Shown here: positions 24,199 to 32,486 of the stretch, piece by piece | How the letters are laid out: each line of letters opens with the position of its first letter | How positions within the stretch are numbered: the stretch's first letter is position 1 | Origin: an uncultured Bacteroidales bacterium | GTDB taxonomy: Bacteria; Bacteroidota; Bacteroidia; Bacteroidales; UBA932 | Direction: 5' to 3' | Assembly: GCA_944322805.1 (NCBI GenBank) | Contig: CALUQC010000016.1 | Coordinates: forward strand, 1-38,041 | DNA length: 38,041 bases | The notes under the pieces: model-generated | Database searches by the model: none | What the model was told of the DNA's origin: nothing | Seen by the model: only the letters and a program-made list of their open reading frames with translations | Made by a program: the position numbers and the translations under genes

Positions 24199-25419
24199 TC
24201 AGGAGCAAGCCGCCCGTTTCCTGAATCTTACGGGAATGAGTGCGATGATGTAGCCTACCGCAGCGACACTCGCTGCGGTTATTATTATGTCCGTAGCGGA
24301 AAGAATCACCGGATAGGCCTGTACGATGAAGTTGCCCGGCATCTTGATGATTCCGAAATGCTGCTGGAGCAATGAAACCCCTATTCCTGCCGCTAATCCT
24401 CCGGCCAGCCCGAGCAGAGATATGAACCAGCCTTCGAGGACGAAGATCTGTCCTATCATTTTGTCTGAAGCTCCCATGCTTTTCAATATCCGGATATCGC
24501 CCTCCTTTTCGATGATAAGCATGGAGAGTGAGCCGAAGATGTTGAAAGCCACGATGACGACAATGAAAATCAGTATTGCGAAAATGGCCAGCTTTTCGTA
24601 TTTCATCATTTTGTAAACGGCCTTGTTCTGTTCGAACCGGTCGGATACTGTAAAACCGTCGCCGAGCCGCTGCCTGATTCCGCTTATCAGTTCGCGCACC
24701 TCTCTTTTGCCGCATCCGTCCTTCACCCTTATCTCCACGCCGGACACCTCGTCGCCGTATTCCAGGAGTTCTTTCATCACGCTCATGGGAACGATGATGT
24801 ATTTGTCGTCTATTTCGCTGTTGATGGCGAATATCCCGGACGGCCAAACGTTTACCGATTCTATCGAGGCCATCGGATTCGAGACCGAGAAGTTTCGTGA
24901 CGTGGAGGGAAAATACAGCTCCATTGGTGTCAGGAAACGCGGGTTAATACCTAATCTGTAAGCTACCCCGCTGCCGACTACCGACAGGGGTACGTCTCCT
25001 CTGTGCAATGCGAATTCTCCTGTCCGTACATGGCTCCGGACAGGGGATTCTTCCTCATAGACCCAGTCCACTCCCTTTGCCGTGACCATGCCCTGCTTGC
25101 CGTCATAACTCAGAAAGATGTTTTCCGTCAGTACGCAGCACATGTTTTCGACGTTTTCCTGCGAATATATCCAGTCGTATGTCTCTCCTTCCGGAATAAA
25201 GGTTTTCCCTTCTGCCGGAGCAATGAGAATGTCGGGATCGAAGTCGCTCAGCATTTCCTTTACCAACGAATCGAAACCGTTGTATATTGACAATATGATA
25301 ATCAGTGCAGCTGTGCCTATGGCCATGCCGATGACGCTGATTGCGGAAATAAGGTTTATAACATTATGGGATTTCCTTGCAAACAGGTATCTTCCGGCAA
25401 AGAACAGCGGCAGATTCAT
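24199..25419 (-). CDS. FtsX-like ABC transporter permease (LolC/LolE family)
   Basis: The 406-residue protein begins with FAGRYLFARKSHNVINLISAISVIGMAIGTAALI, the canonical N-terminus of LolC/LolE permeases. A first transmembrane segment lies at about 20-45, a large periplasmic domain at about 50-265, and three C-terminal segments (about 275-300, 325-350 and 370-395). The coupling loop EKEGDIRILKSMGASDKMIGQIF is well conserved. Its role is release of lipoproteins from the inner membrane, with a LolD ATPase encoded elsewhere. It lies 13 bp after rbfA, in a tyrS-rbfA-permease run. The gene at 946-2118 is a more diverged paralogue. Confidence 0.92.
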   Translation of the reverse strand: MNLPLFFAGRYLFARKSHNVINLISAISVIGMAIGTAALIIILSIYNGFDSLVKEMLSDFDPDILIAPAEGKTFIPEGETYDWIYSQENVENMCCVLTENIFLSYDGKQGMVTAKGVDWVYEEESPVRSHVRTGEFALHRGDVPLSVVGSGVAYRLGINPRFLTPMELYFPSTSRNFSVSNPMASIESVNVWPSGIFAINSEIDDKYIIVPMSVMKELLEYGDEVSGVEIRVKDGCGKREVRELISGIRQRLGDGFTVSDRFEQNKAVYKMMKYEKLAIFAILIFIVVIVAFNIFGSLSMLIIEKEGDIRILKSMGASDKMIGQIFVLEGWFISLLGLAGGLAAGIGVSLLQQHFGIIKMPGNFIVQAYPVILSATDIIITAASVAAVGYIIALIPVRFRKRAACS

Positions 25420-25432
25420 GGCTCGTCGGCAT

Positions 25433-25771
25433 TTATTTCTTCAACAGTTCTTCTATGTGGGCGACATAGTCGAGAGAACTGTCCAGGAAAAAGGATATTT
25501 CAGGGATGATTCTGAGCTGTTTCCCCACCTTGTTGCCGAGTTCGCCCCTGAGCGCCCTTGAGTTTTCCTTCAGTATGCCCATTACCTTGTCTGCCTTTTC
25601 CGACGGGAAAATGCTTACGTAAATATATGCCACCGACAGGTCAGGGCTGACCCTGACTCCGCTGACCGTCACCAGCGCCCCGTCAAATGCCGTCATACCT
25701 TTGTTCTGTATGATTTCGGCGAAACTGCGCTGGAGTTCGCGGGATACTTTCTGTACTCTTGTCCCTTCCAT
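25433..25771 (-). CDS. rbfA: Ribosome-binding factor A
   Basis: The 112-residue protein matches RbfA over its length: TRVQKVSRELQRSFAEIIQ at the start, VSGVRVSPDLSVAYIYVSIF in the KH-like core, and LRGELGNKVGKQLRIIPEISFFLDSSLDY near the end. RbfA binds the 30S subunit and helps mature the 5' end of 16S rRNA, important at low temperature. It lies between tyrS and the LolC/E permease on the same strand. A pair of 18-bp direct repeats fills the gap to tyrS. Confidence 0.95.
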   Translation of the reverse strand: MEGTRVQKVSRELQRSFAEIIQNKGMTAFDGALVTVSGVRVSPDLSVAYIYVSIFPSEKADKVMGILKENSRALRGELGNKVGKQLRIIPEISFFLDSSLDYVAHIEELLKK

Positions 25772-25787
25772 GTCTCTCGTTTCTTTT

Positions 25788-25848
25788 TTACAATAACTGC
25801 GTCAGGCTTCGTTCCACGCATCCTCATTTCTTACAATAACTGCGTCAG
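25788..25848. repeat. Pair of 18-bp direct repeats at the tyrS-rbfA junction
   Basis: TTACAATAACTGCGTCAG occurs at 25788-25805 and 25831-25848, 43 bp apart. On the minus strand the second copy contains the tyrS stop codon (TGA at 25845-25847). Between the copies, TGCGT and ACGCA can form a short stem. This unit fills almost all of the 73-bp intergenic gap. Confidence 0.8.
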
Positions 25849-27134
25849 ACGGCCCTGATGATGAAGTAGTTCTTTTTGCCCTTCTGAGCCAGTATGTATT
25901 TGCCGTCGAGCAGCCTGCTTTCGTCGATCTGCTCATTGATGTCGGCCACCTTCTCCTTGTTTATGCTTACGCCTCCTGCCTGTATCATTTTCCTGCATTC
26001 GCCTTTGGACGGGAACACCTGGCTTTCCACAGCCAGCAGGTCGATCACGTTGAGCGGGAACTTCTCCCGCGGCACGTCAAACGTCGCAACCCCGTCGAAT
26101 ACCTGGAGAAAAGTCTTCTCATCGAGCCTTTTCAGCGCTTCCGAAGTCGCATTGCCGAACAGAATTCCGGATGCTTCCACAGCTTTCCCGTATTCATCTT
26201 CGCCGTGTACCATTACGGTTATTTCCCGTGCCAGCAGTTTCTGGAGTGTTCTCAGATGCGGGGCCTTGGCGTGCTCTTCCACCGCCGCGTCGATTTCCTC
26301 TTTGGAAAGCATGGTGAAGATTTTGATATATCGTGCGGCATCCTCATCGGACACGTTCAGCCAGAACTGATAGAACTGATAAGGCGAAGTCCTCTCCGGA
26401 TCGAGCCAGATATTGCCTTTCTCGGTTTTCCCGAATTTTCCGCCGTCGGCTTTCTTGATAAGCGGGCAGGTGAGTGCATAGGCCTCTTTCCCGAGTTTCC
26501 TGCGGATAAGTTCCGTACCGGTGGTGATGTTTCCCCACTGGTCGCTGCCACCCATCTGCAGGGTGCATCCCATGTGTTCGTACAGATACAGGAAGTCGTA
26601 GCCCTGGAGCAGCTGGTATGTCAGCTCCGTAAAGGACATCCCTTCCCTGGACTCGGTGGACAGGCGTTTCTTGACCGAATCTTTGGCCATCATGTAGTTT
26701 ACGGTGATGTGCTTGCCGATGTCTCGGGAAAAGTCGAGGAAAGAATACCCTTTCATCCAGTCGTAATTGTTGACTAACTCGGCCTTGTTCGGCGCGTCCG
26801 AATCGAAATCCAGGAATTTTGACAGCTGTTTTTTAATGCACGCCACATTGTGCGCGAGCGTATCTTCGTCCAGCAGGTTCCTTTCCTGCGATTTCATGGA
26901 CGGGTCCCCGATCATCCCCGTTGCACCTCCGACGAGGGCGAAAGGCTTATGCCCGCAGTTCTGGAAATGCTTGAGAATCATGACACTTACTAAATGTCCG
27001 ATATGGAGGGAATCCGCCGTGGGATCTATGCCTACATATGCGGCCGTAGGGCCTTCCATGAGTTTCTCTTCCGTCCCGGGCATGATATCCTGTATCATTC
27101 CTCTCCATCTCAGTTCCTCAACAAAATTTTTCAT
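25845..27134 (-). CDS. tyrS: Tyrosyl-tRNA synthetase
   Basis: The 429-residue protein is a class I aminoacyl-tRNA synthetase with the HIGH motif in [10 protein letters not shown] and KFGKTEKGN in the KMSKS position, the normal variant in this TyrRS type. Further TyrRS landmarks are [32 protein letters not shown] and [10 protein letters not shown]. The C-terminal region (about 360-429) is an S4-like RNA-binding domain. It attaches tyrosine to tRNA-Tyr. A full-consensus promoter lies upstream. Its stop codon is within an 18-bp repeat, and rbfA and the permease follow. Confidence 0.97.
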   Translation of the reverse strand: MKNFVEELRWRGMIQDIMPGTEEKLMEGPTAAYVGIDPTADSLHIGHLVSVMILKHFQNCGHKPFALVGGATGMIGDPSMKSQERNLLDEDTLAHNVACIKKQLSKFLDFDSDAPNKAELVNNYDWMKGYSFLDFSRDIGKHITVNYMMAKDSVKKRLSTESREGMSFTELTYQLLQGYDFLYLYEHMGCTLQMGGSDQWGNITTGTELIRRKLGKEAYALTCPLIKKADGGKFGKTEKGNIWLDPERTSPYQFYQFWLNVSDEDAARYIKIFTMLSKEEIDAAVEEHAKAPHLRTLQKLLAREITVMVHGEDEYGKAVEASGILFGNATSEALKRLDEKTFLQVFDGVATFDVPREKFPLNVIDLLAVESQVFPSKGECRKMIQAGGVSINKEKVADINEQIDESRLLDGKYILAQKGKKNYFIIRAV

Positions 27135-27162
27135 CGTCTTTCCGTATCAGTTTTGTTTGCGG

Positions 27163-27194
27163 CAAAAATAAGTAAAACCCGTGAGCGGGACAAA
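27163..27194 (-). promoter_or_regulatory. Promoter of tyrS
   Basis: On the minus strand TTTG (27191-27194) is followed by 20 bp and TATTTTTG (27163-27170), matching both promoter elements in full. The start codon is 28 bp downstream of the -7 element. Confidence 0.7.
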
Positions 27195-27244
27195 TCTGCG
27201 GGAAGAAATTTCCGGCAAAAATAGTTTTTGTAATGAAAAAGTTT

Positions 27245-27252
27245 TATATTTG
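27245..27252 (+). promoter_or_regulatory. -7 element of the leu operon promoter
   Basis: TATATTTG matches TAnnTTTG exactly. The nearest TTTG (27227-27230) is 14 bp upstream, shorter than the usual 19-21, so the -33 element is uncertain. Transcription would begin around 27259, about 10 bases before the leader ORF. Confidence 0.6.
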
Positions 27253-27268
27253 TAAGGATGAACGGAAA

Positions 27269-27349
27269 ATGATGACACGCGGTTTACATATTTTGCGACT
27301 ATCTCTTCTACAGAATCCCGGTTTTATGAGACTCTGCAGAGTGTCGTGA
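27269..27349 (+). CDS. Candidate leu operon leader peptide (26 aa)
   Basis: This short ORF (ATG-ATG start, TGA at 27347-27349) has 6 leucines among 26 residues. Five fall in a 9-codon run of the form L-H-I-L-R-L-S-L-L. The Leu codons are TTA, TTG, CTA, CTT, CTA and CTC, although the nearby genes use mainly CTG and CTC. It begins about 10 bases after the predicted transcription start and ends 34 bases before an intrinsic terminator that precedes leuA. This is the arrangement of leuL in Enterobacteria, where ribosome stalling at Leu codons prevents termination. The sequence itself is not similar to LeuL; the call rests on position and composition. Confidence 0.72.
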   Translation: MMTRGLHILRLSLLQNPGFMRLCRVS

Positions 27350-27384
27350 TGTATTGTATGGCGTGGTGACCATGGACATATACA
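27350..27384 (+). promoter_or_regulatory. Possible alternative RNA hairpin in the leu leader
   Basis: TGTATTGTATGG (27350-27361) can pair with 27370-27384, forming CCAT, ACA and ATACA helices with bulges. It begins right after the leader stop codon and ends where the terminator's left arm begins. It could be a pause or competing structure; the assignment is tentative. Confidence 0.35.
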
Positions 27385-27420
27385 GACCTCCGGGAGTTTC
27401 TTTCCGGGGGTCTTTTTGTT
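27384..27420 (+). terminator. Leu operon attenuator (intrinsic terminator before leuA)
   Basis: AGACCTCCGG (27384-27393) pairs with CCGGGGGTCT (27404-27413) in a 10-bp stem with one G-U pair and a 10-nt loop, followed by TTTTTGTT. It lies between the leader ORF and the leuA start at 27465, so it must be bypassed for leu expression. The 330-bp gap from tyrS to leuA is explained by two promoters, the leader ORF and this structure. Confidence 0.82.
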
Positions 27421-27464
27421 GCTCCGGCATCATGGAATGGAATTACGAACTTAAAGACAATATT

Positions 27465-28961
27465 ATGGATCAGAAACTTTACGTTTTCGACACTACATTG
27501 AGGGACGGAGAGCAGGTGCCCGGCTGTCAGCTCAACACGATCGAAAAAATCGAACTGGCGAAGCAGCTCGAAGCGATGAAGGTCGACATTATCGAATGCG
27601 GCTTTCCTATTTCAAGCCCCGGAGACTTCAAGTCCATCGTGGAAATATCCAAGATCGTGACCGAGTCTACTATCTGCGCCCTTTCGAGAGCCGTGGAAAA
27701 GGATATCGATGCGGCAGCCGATGCACTGCATTTTGCAAAGAGGAAAAGAATTCACACGGGCATAGGCACTTCGGACTACCATATCAAGTACAAGTTCAAT
27801 TCGAACAGGGAGGAAATTCTCGAGCGGGCAGTGGCTGCGGTGAAATATGCCAGGAAATACGTGGATGACGTGGAGTTTTATGCGGAAGACGCAGGAAGGA
27901 CTGAAAATGAATATCTTGCCCGTGTCGTTGAAGCTGTCATCAAGGCCGGAGCGACAGTCGTCAACATCCCCGACACGACAGGATATTGCCTTCCTGAAGA
28001 ATACGGGGCGAAGATCAGATACCTTATGGAGAACGTCCCGAACATAGACAAGGCCATTATTTCGACGCACTGCCATAACGACCTCGGGATGGCTACGGCC
28101 AATACGATCGCAGGCATCATGAACGGCGCCCGCCAGGTCGAAGTGACCGTAAACGGAGTGGGCGAGCGTGCGGGCAATACCGCCATGGAGGAAGTCGTGA
28201 TGGCCATCAAATGCCGGAAAGACATACCTGTCCACACCGATATCCTGACTAAGCATTTCCACAAGGTGTCCCATTCCGTTTCGACTCTGATGCGCATGCC
28301 GGTGCAGCCGAACAAGGCCATAGTGGGAAGGAATGCTTTCGCGCACTCATCAGGCATCCATCAGGACGGAGTGCTGAAGAACAGGGAGAGCTACGAAATC
28401 ATAGATCCCGTGGACGTGGGTGTGAATGATTCCACCATAGAACTGACGGCAAGAAGCGGCAGGGCGGCCCTGAACCATCATTTCCAGCGGCTCGGCATCC
28501 ATATGAACAAGGAGGAGCTCGACTCTGCCTATGACAAGTTCCTCAAGCTGGCAGACTGCAAGAAGGAAATCAACGATTCCGATCTTTATATTATCGCCGG
28601 CGTTACCCAGGACAAGCTGAAACAGCGCATGCATCTGAAATATCTGCAGGTGGTCTGCGGCAAGAACTCCATCCCGATGGCCACGGTCAAGCTCGTCATC
28701 GACGGGGAGGAATGCGTGGCGACCTCGAGCGGAAACGGGCCGGTGGATGCGGCGTTCCAGGCCGTCAAGTCCCTCGTTCACAGGAAAATCACCCTCGAGG
28801 AATATCTGGTGCAGGCTATTACCAGGGGCACTGATGATGTGGGACAGGTACACATCCAGATTGAAAACAAGGGCAATATCTATTATGGCTTTTCTGCCAA
28901 TACCGATATCGTGACTGCATCGGTCGAGGCTTATGTAAACGCCATCTCGAAAATCATATGA
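27465..28961 (+). CDS. leuA: 2-isopropylmalate synthase
   Basis: The 498-residue protein condenses 2-ketoisovalerate with acetyl-CoA, the first committed step to leucine. It has the HMGL-like catalytic opening [16 protein letters not shown], the metal-site [12 protein letters not shown], the [14 protein letters not shown] loop, and a C-terminal regulatory domain (about 370-498) that normally binds leucine for feedback inhibition. I use the ATG at 27465 because the open frame further upstream (to 27354) would run through the terminator. The gene heads leuA-leuC-leuD-leuB and lies directly behind the leader attenuator. Confidence 0.95.
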   Translation: MDQKLYVFDTTLRDGEQVPGCQLNTIEKIELAKQLEAMKVDIIECGFPISSPGDFKSIVEISKIVTESTICALSRAVEKDIDAAADALHFAKRKRIHTGIGTSDYHIKYKFNSNREEILERAVAAVKYARKYVDDVEFYAEDAGRTENEYLARVVEAVIKAGATVVNIPDTTGYCLPEEYGAKIRYLMENVPNIDKAIISTHCHNDLGMATANTIAGIMNGARQVEVTVNGVGERAGNTAMEEVVMAIKCRKDIPVHTDILTKHFHKVSHSVSTLMRMPVQPNKAIVGRNAFAHSSGIHQDGVLKNRESYEIIDPVDVGVNDSTIELTARSGRAALNHHFQRLGIHMNKEELDSAYDKFLKLADCKKEINDSDLYIIAGVTQDKLKQRMHLKYLQVVCGKNSIPMATVKLVIDGEECVATSSGNGPVDAAFQAVKSLVHRKITLEEYLVQAITRGTDDVGQVHIQIENKGNIYYGFSANTDIVTASVEAYVNAISKII

Positions 28962-29002
28962 TGACAGCCGGGCTGCAATGTAACTAATCGATACGGAAAG
29001 TT

Positions 29003-30388
29003 ATGGGAAAGACACTTTTTGACAAAATCTGGGAAAAACATGTGGTAAAGCACATCCCGGACGGTCCCGATGTCCTGTACATAGACCGCCATCTCGTTCA
29101 CGAAGTCACTTCTCCTCAGGCGTTCAGCGCACTGAAAGCCAAGGGGCTCAAGGTATTCCGTCCTGAAAAGACATTCGCCACCTGCGACCACAACGTACCT
29201 ACGCTCGGACAGGACAAGCCAATAGCCGATGAATCTTCACGCAGGGCAGTGGAGCAGCTTGCCGCAAATACCGCGGAGAACGGCATCACGTATTTCCCTC
29301 TCGGTGACCCCGGCAACGGCATCGTCCATGTCATAGGTCCTGAGCAGGGCATCGTGCTCTGCGGCCAGACTGTCGTATGCGGAGACAGCCATACGGCTAC
29401 CCACGGAGCGTTCGGGAACATAGCTTTCGGCATCGGCACGAGCGAGGTGGAAATGGTGATGGCCACCCAGTGCCTGATGCAGAGCAAGCCGGGCCAGGTG
29501 CGTATCACGGTGAATGGCAGACTCGCTCCTGACGTTACTCCGAAGGACGTGATACTGTATATCATATCCAAGCTCGGCACGGACGGCTGTACCGGGTGTT
29601 TTGTGGAATATGCCGGCGAGGTTTTTTCGGACATGAGCATGGAGGGGCGCATGACGGTGTGCAACATGAGCATAGAGATGGGTGCAAAAGGCGGGATGGT
29701 GGCCCCGGACGAGACGACCTTCGAGTATGTCGCAGGCCGCCGCTTTGCCCCTTCCGGAAAGGAACTGGAAGAAAAAATCGCTTGCTGGAAGACGCTGAAG
29801 ACCGATGCTGACGCAATATTCGACAAGGAATATGTTTTCGATGCGGCCGACATACGGCCAATGGTGACGTACGGGACAAACCCGGGCATGGGTGTGGCCG
29901 TAGACGGCACAATCCCTGATTCCGCAGCCGGATGCGATGCTGCGACTTTCGACAAGGCGTTGTCTTACATGGGATTCCGCAAGGGCGAGCCGATGACCGG
30001 AAAACCGGTGGACTATGTTTTCGTGGGCTCTTGCACCAACGGCAGAATCGAGGATTTCAGGGCGTTTGCCAAAGCTGTCGGCGGCCGCAGGAAAGCCGAG
30101 GGTGTCACCGTATGGCTTGTTCCGGGGTCCAAGGAAGTCGAGAGAAAAATAGAGGAGGAGGGAATAGGGGATGCCCTGAGGGCTGCCGGATTCCAGATCC
30201 GCCAGCCGGGATGTTCCGCATGCCTGGCGATGAATGCCGACAAGATTCCGGCCGGGAAATATGCAGTGTCCACATCGAACAGGAATTTCGAAGGACGCCA
30301 GGGATATGGCGCCAGAACTATACTTGCCGGTCCGTTAGTGGCTGCCGAGGCTGCCGTCACGGGCCGCATCGGAATCGGAAAACAATAA
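29003..30388 (+). CDS. leuC: 3-isopropylmalate dehydratase large subunit
   Basis: The 461-residue protein is an aconitase-family subunit with the [4Fe-4S] cysteines in GSCTNGR and GCSACLAMN, plus [22 protein letters not shown] and the C-terminal [10 protein letters not shown]. With LeuD it isomerises 2-isopropylmalate to 3-isopropylmalate through dehydration and rehydration. Length is normal. It is 41 bp after leuA and 5 bp before leuD. Confidence 0.96.
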   Translation: MGKTLFDKIWEKHVVKHIPDGPDVLYIDRHLVHEVTSPQAFSALKAKGLKVFRPEKTFATCDHNVPTLGQDKPIADESSRRAVEQLAANTAENGITYFPLGDPGNGIVHVIGPEQGIVLCGQTVVCGDSHTATHGAFGNIAFGIGTSEVEMVMATQCLMQSKPGQVRITVNGRLAPDVTPKDVILYIISKLGTDGCTGCFVEYAGEVFSDMSMEGRMTVCNMSIEMGAKGGMVAPDETTFEYVAGRRFAPSGKELEEKIACWKTLKTDADAIFDKEYVFDAADIRPMVTYGTNPGMGVAVDGTIPDSAAGCDAATFDKALSYMGFRKGEPMTGKPVDYVFVGSCTNGRIEDFRAFAKAVGGRRKAEGVTVWLVPGSKEVERKIEEEGIGDALRAAGFQIRQPGCSACLAMNADKIPAGKYAVSTSNRNFEGRQGYGARTILAGPLVAAEAAVTGRIGIGKQ

Positions 30389-30393
30389 CAATC

Positions 30394-30987
30394 ATGGATA
30401 AAATTGACATAATAGAGTCCACAGCGGTTTTAGTCCCTGTCGACAATATCGATACCGACCAGATAATCCCCGCACGTTTTCTCAAGACCACAAGCAGGGA
30501 AGGTTTCGGCGAAAAACTGTTTTACGACTGGCGTTACGATGCGGACGGGACGCCGTCCCGTGAAAACCCTCTTGCCGGACAGAAGGGGGTTATCCTCGTG
30601 GCGGGAAACAATTTCGGCTGCGGCTCCAGCCGCGAGCATGCGGCCTGGGCATTGCATGATGCAGGTTTCAAGGCGGTGGTATCTTCTTCGTTTGCCGATA
30701 TTTTCAGAAACAACGCATTGAACAATTGCCTGCTTCCGGTAAAGGTGTCCGAGGCATATCTTGAGAAGCTGACCGCGGTGCTGAAGGAGGAGCCGGGTAC
30801 CGTCATCAGGATAGACCTTGCCGCCCAGACCATTTCGGCGCCGGGTGCCGGTGAGGAAAAGTTCGGAATCAACGGGTATAAGAAAGAGTGTCTGATGAAA
30901 GGCTATTCCGACATCGATTATCTGCTTGCCGACAGGGCTTCCATAATAGAGTATGAAGCCCGTACGGAGGGGGTTGCCGGGCATTGA
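30394..30987 (+). CDS. leuD: 3-isopropylmalate dehydratase small subunit
   Basis: The 197-residue protein has the small-subunit signatures VDNIDTDQIIPARFLK and NNFGCGSSREHAAWAL. It forms the swivelling domain that completes the LeuCD active site. The ATG at 30394 follows the leuC stop by 5 bp and starts 10 or so residues ahead of the conserved core. A perfect short hairpin lies directly after its stop codon, and leuB follows 85 bp later. Confidence 0.95.
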   Translation: MDKIDIIESTAVLVPVDNIDTDQIIPARFLKTTSREGFGEKLFYDWRYDADGTPSRENPLAGQKGVILVAGNNFGCGSSREHAAWALHDAGFKAVVSSSFADIFRNNALNNCLLPVKVSEAYLEKLTAVLKEEPGTVIRIDLAAQTISAPGAGEEKFGINGYKKECLMKGYSDIDYLLADRASIIEYEARTEGVAGH

Positions 30988-31003
30988 CATCCCGGTCGGG
31001 ATG
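30988..31003 (+). repeat. Hairpin after the leuD stop codon
   Basis: CATCCC and GGGATG form a perfect 6-bp stem around GGTC immediately after the leuD stop. There is no T-run, so it is more likely an RNA stability or processing element than a terminator. It lies in the largest gap (85 bp) within the leu operon. Confidence 0.45.
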
Positions 31004-31072
31004 ACAATGGAGCGGATTCTGCCCGTGATAATATGAAGATAAATTTTCGGATAAATAAAAAGGAAACAAGAG

Positions 31073-32143
31073 ATGAAAAAAACGATAGCAGTATTGCCTG
31101 GCGACGGCATAGGTCCCGAAATCATATCGCAGGCCGTTAAGGTGCTGGACGCTGTCGCTGAAAAATATTCCCATACTTTCGAATACAGGTATGCGGACGT
31201 GGGGGCATGTGCCATAGACAAGACGGGCAACCCGTATCCTGACGCCACGCATGAAATCTGCATGACTTCCGATTCTGTACTGTTCGGAGCCATCGGAGAT
31301 CCCCGGTACGACAACAATCCGGCGGCAAAGGTACGCCCGGAGCAGGGATTGCTGAAAATGCGCAAGTCCTTGGGTCTTTATGCGAATATCCGCCCGGTAA
31401 AACCGTATCCGTCCCTGCTTTCGGCATCGCCGTTGAAAGACTCCATCGTGGACGGTGCGGATTTCATCGTGGTCAGGGAGCTTACTGGAGGCATGTATTT
31501 CGGCGAGCCTCGCGGCCGCAATGAAGCCGGAGACAAGGCATTCGACACATGCGTATATTCCAGGACGGAAATAGAAAGGGTGACCGACGTGGCATTCGCC
31601 TATGCAGCCAGACGGAAAGGCCGCGTGACACTTGTGGACAAGGCCAATGTACTGGCTACTTCCCGCCTGTGGAGGGAAACCGTCAGTGAAGTGCACGCCG
31701 CGAAATATCCTGACATGCAGCTGGATTTCCTGTTTGTGGACAATGCTGCCATGAAGATGGTGTCCAACCCGCGCGACTTCGACGTCATCCTGACTGAAAA
31801 CATGTTCGGAGACATCCTCAGCGACCTTGCCGGAGTGATCAACGGCTCCATCGGACTGCTCCCGTCGGCATCGACAGGTGCGAACAAGAGCCTGTACGAG
31901 CCTATTCACGGCTCATTCCCGCAGGCTGCCGGCAAGAATATCGCGAATCCGGTAGCTACCATCCTGTCTGCCGCCATGATGCTGGAAGACGCATTCGGCG
32001 CCGTAGAGGAGGGCGCGGCAGTCCGGAAGGCTTGCGAGCAGGCCATAGAGGCTGGTGCGTGCACCCCGGACATTGTGCCGGGCAGCAGGTACGGCACATC
32101 CGAAACCGGAGACTTCATAGCCGGACGCATCCTTTCCGCATAG
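31073..32143 (+). CDS. leuB: 3-isopropylmalate dehydrogenase
   Basis: The 356-residue protein oxidises and decarboxylates 3-isopropylmalate to 2-ketoisocaproate with NAD. It shows the family's LPGDGIGPEI opening, FGAIGDPRYDNNP, the substrate-binding RELTGGMYFGEPRG, DKANVLATSRLWR, and LTENMFGDILSDLAGVINGSIGLLPSAS. A GGAAACAAGAG ribosome-binding site precedes the ATG. It is the last gene of the leu operon. No convincing terminator follows, so read-through into the ilv leader is possible. Confidence 0.96.
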   Translation: MKKTIAVLPGDGIGPEIISQAVKVLDAVAEKYSHTFEYRYADVGACAIDKTGNPYPDATHEICMTSDSVLFGAIGDPRYDNNPAAKVRPEQGLLKMRKSLGLYANIRPVKPYPSLLSASPLKDSIVDGADFIVVRELTGGMYFGEPRGRNEAGDKAFDTCVYSRTEIERVTDVAFAYAARRKGRVTLVDKANVLATSRLWRETVSEVHAAKYPDMQLDFLFVDNAAMKMVSNPRDFDVILTENMFGDILSDLAGVINGSIGLLPSASTGANKSLYEPIHGSFPQAAGKNIANPVATILSAAMMLEDAFGAVEEGAAVRKACEQAIEAGACTPDIVPGSRYGTSETGDFIAGRILSA

Positions 32144-32217
32144 CCGGCTACCGTGCCCCGTACAGGCAGAACGTTATAAAAAAGAAAAAAGATGTTAGTT
32201 TTTTGGAATTTTATTTT

Positions 32218-32225
32218 TAACTTTG
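32218..32225 (+). promoter_or_regulatory. -7 element of the ilv operon promoter
   Basis: TAACTTTG is an exact TAnnTTTG match. TTAG at 32195-32198, 19 bp upstream, matches three of four bases of the -33 element. Transcription would begin around 32231, about 25 bases before the leader ORF. Confidence 0.65.
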
Positions 32226-32255
32226 ACAGTTGAGAATAAAAGATTCCTTTGCGGT

Positions 32256-32345
32256 ATGGCAATCGATAGAAACATATCCATTATTCTATCTTCTCTATTG
32301 GTGGTGGTCGCCGTGGTCATTTCCATTATTATTGTCATGCCGTAG
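32256..32345 (+). CDS. Candidate ilv operon leader peptide (29 aa)
   Basis: This short ORF (ATG at 32256, TAG at 32343-32345) encodes 8 Ile, 6 Val and 3 Leu in 29 residues, including runs such as ISIILSSLLVVV and VVISIIIV. It starts about 25 bases after the predicted transcription start. It ends 27 bases before a strong intrinsic terminator that precedes ilvD. The content and position parallel the IlvL/IlvB leader peptides of Enterobacteria, which sense charging of tRNA-Ile, tRNA-Val and tRNA-Leu. The hydrophobic run could also resemble a small membrane peptide, but the attached terminator favours attenuation. Confidence 0.85.
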   Translation: MAIDRNISIILSSLLVVVAVVISIIIVMP

Positions 32346-32351
32346 ATTAAA

Positions 32352-32395
32352 GGAATCCAGGTATATATTTATGCGCTTGCCTGCGACCGGATTCC
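32352..32395 (+). promoter_or_regulatory. Candidate antiterminator pairing in the ilv leader
   Basis: GGAATCCAGG (32352-32361), starting 6 bases after the leader stop, is complementary to CCGGATTCC (32387-32395) with one bulged A. The second segment is the terminator's loop and its first right-arm base. Pairing would enclose the terminator's left arm and exclude the terminator. A ribosome at the leader stop codon would cover the first segment. Confidence 0.55.
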
Positions 32396-32413
32396 GCGGG
32401 CAAGCGCTTTTTT
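32373..32413 (+). terminator. Ilv operon attenuator (intrinsic terminator before ilvD)
   Basis: GCGCTTGCCTGCG (32373-32385) pairs along its full length with CGCGGGCAAGCGC (32395-32407), with one G-U pair and a 9-nt loop, followed by TTTTTT (32408-32413). It is a textbook intrinsic terminator 73 bp ahead of ilvD. With the promoter and leader ORF, it accounts for most of the 343-bp gap between leuB and ilvD. Confidence 0.9.
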
Positions 32414-32486
32414 GCAGACAGTTTGATTGCCAGCCGCCGGCTGGAATATTTTATTGCCGGACATCCGGCACCGAAATACGTAAGTT

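Noticed and set aside
26400..26470. KFGKT in tyrosyl-tRNA synthetase in place of KMSKS as an unusual active-site change.
   Set aside because: KFGKT is the normal form of this motif in one of the two common bacterial TyrRS types, so it is not an anomaly.
27354..27464. N-terminal extension of leuA from 27354.
   Set aside because: The frame would be translated through the attenuator stem and T-run, and the added 37 residues have no similarity to 2-isopropylmalate synthase; the ATG at 27465 fits the family start.
32256..32345. The hydrophobic 29-residue ORF as a small membrane toxin (type I toxin-antitoxin).
   Set aside because: There is no sign of an antisense RNA promoter, the residues are almost only Ile, Val and Leu, and the ORF sits between a promoter and a terminator directly ahead of an ilv operon, which fits attenuation better.
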